Shown piece by piece: positions 43,895-43,974 of a stretch of 43,974 nt of DNA. Source of the DNA: Bacteroidota bacterium. Its GTDB lineage: Bacteria; Bacteroidota; Bacteroidia; Cytophagales; Cyclobacteriaceae. The notes beneath the pieces were generated by a model. It did no database searches. It had not been told where the DNA came from and worked only from the letters and a program-made list of their open reading frames with translations. The DNA lies in contig JAFDYT010000007.1 of NCBI GenBank assembly GCA_018266055.1, positions 70,787 to 114,760 of the forward strand. Direction: 5' to 3'. A program made the translations under genes and the position numbers. The stretch's first letter is position 1. Each line of letters begins with the position of its first letter.

Positions 43895-43972
43895 TGGTCG
43901 GGGTGAGATGATTCGAACATCCGACCTCCACGTCCCTAACGTGATGCGCTAACCGGGCTGCGCTACACCCCG
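43895..43972 (-). tRNA. tRNA-Pro(AGG), CCA encoded
   Basis: The 78-base cloverleaf folds on the minus strand: acceptor CGGGGTG/CACCCCG, D stem GCGC/GCGC, anticodon stem TCACG/CGTGG with loop TTAGGGA, T arm GGATG-TTCGAAT-CATCT, then A and CCA. The GTAGCGCAG start is typical of proline tRNAs. The anticodon is AGG, with adenine at the wobble position. It lies 34 bases upstream of tRNA-Arg in the direction of transcription. Confidence 0.93.
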
Positions 43973-43974
43973 AA

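Overview
The window looks like a chromosomal segment of a gliding-type Bacteroidota, most likely order Cytophagales. The evidence is a SusC/SusD pair, a TonB receptor with a DUF4249 partner, many lipoproteins, a large secreted protein with a C-terminal type IX secretion sorting domain, and signal peptides ending in A-x-Q. Genus cannot be fixed from sequence alone. No phage, insertion sequence, CRISPR array or rRNA was seen.

Layout. (1) 1-431: start of a minus-strand membrane-anchored protein of unknown function, cut by the window edge. (2) 432-736: regulatory region with two LacI-type palindromes. (3) 737-17891: a plus-strand polycistron of SusC, SusD, three ASPIC/UnbV + FG-GAP (CRTAC1-like) lipoproteins, a small unknown lipoprotein, a secreted GH65 hydrolase and a PAP2/vanadium-haloperoxidase-type lipoprotein. 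A strong hairpin after susD may set expression levels. (4) 17896-21362: minus-strand TonB receptor plus DUF4249 lipoprotein. (5) 21605-28569: plus-strand cytoplasmic alpha-glucan operon of a sugar/cation symporter, a GH13 with alpha-1,6-type active site, a PfkB kinase, beta-phosphoglucomutase and maltose phosphorylase. (6) 28574-31477: minus-strand GH13 lipoprotein with alpha-1,4-type active site, and a DUF5009 membrane protein. (7) 31490-34168: a two-gene Tat-exported molybdenum hydroxylase (IorAB-like), closed by a clear terminator. (8) 34586-39463: a 1625-residue type IX cargo protein with seven tandem modules. (9) 39706-41813: a GH30 lipoprotein and two small unknown genes. (10) 41820-43559: an arylsulfate-sulfotransferase-like lipoprotein. 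(11) Two minus-strand tRNAs, Pro(AGG) and Arg(CCT).

How it fits together. The clearest pathway is energy-saving use of alpha-glucosides. The periplasmic GH13 (and perhaps the secreted GH65) trims sugars that cross the outer membrane. The symporter imports maltose or short oligomers. The cytosolic GH13 removes alpha-1,6 links. Maltose phosphorylase gives beta-glucose-1-phosphate, which PgmB converts to glucose-6-phosphate. The PfkB kinase may phosphorylate the free glucose, which is inference.

The least understood part is the SusCD/FG-GAP/GH65/PAP2 polycistron. Its FG-GAP lipoproteins, the small lipoprotein and the haloperoxidase-like protein have no assigned role in glycan uptake, and it is the best candidate for an undescribed system. 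The repeat protein at 34586 carries a cysteine covariation pattern that predicts its disulfide pairing.
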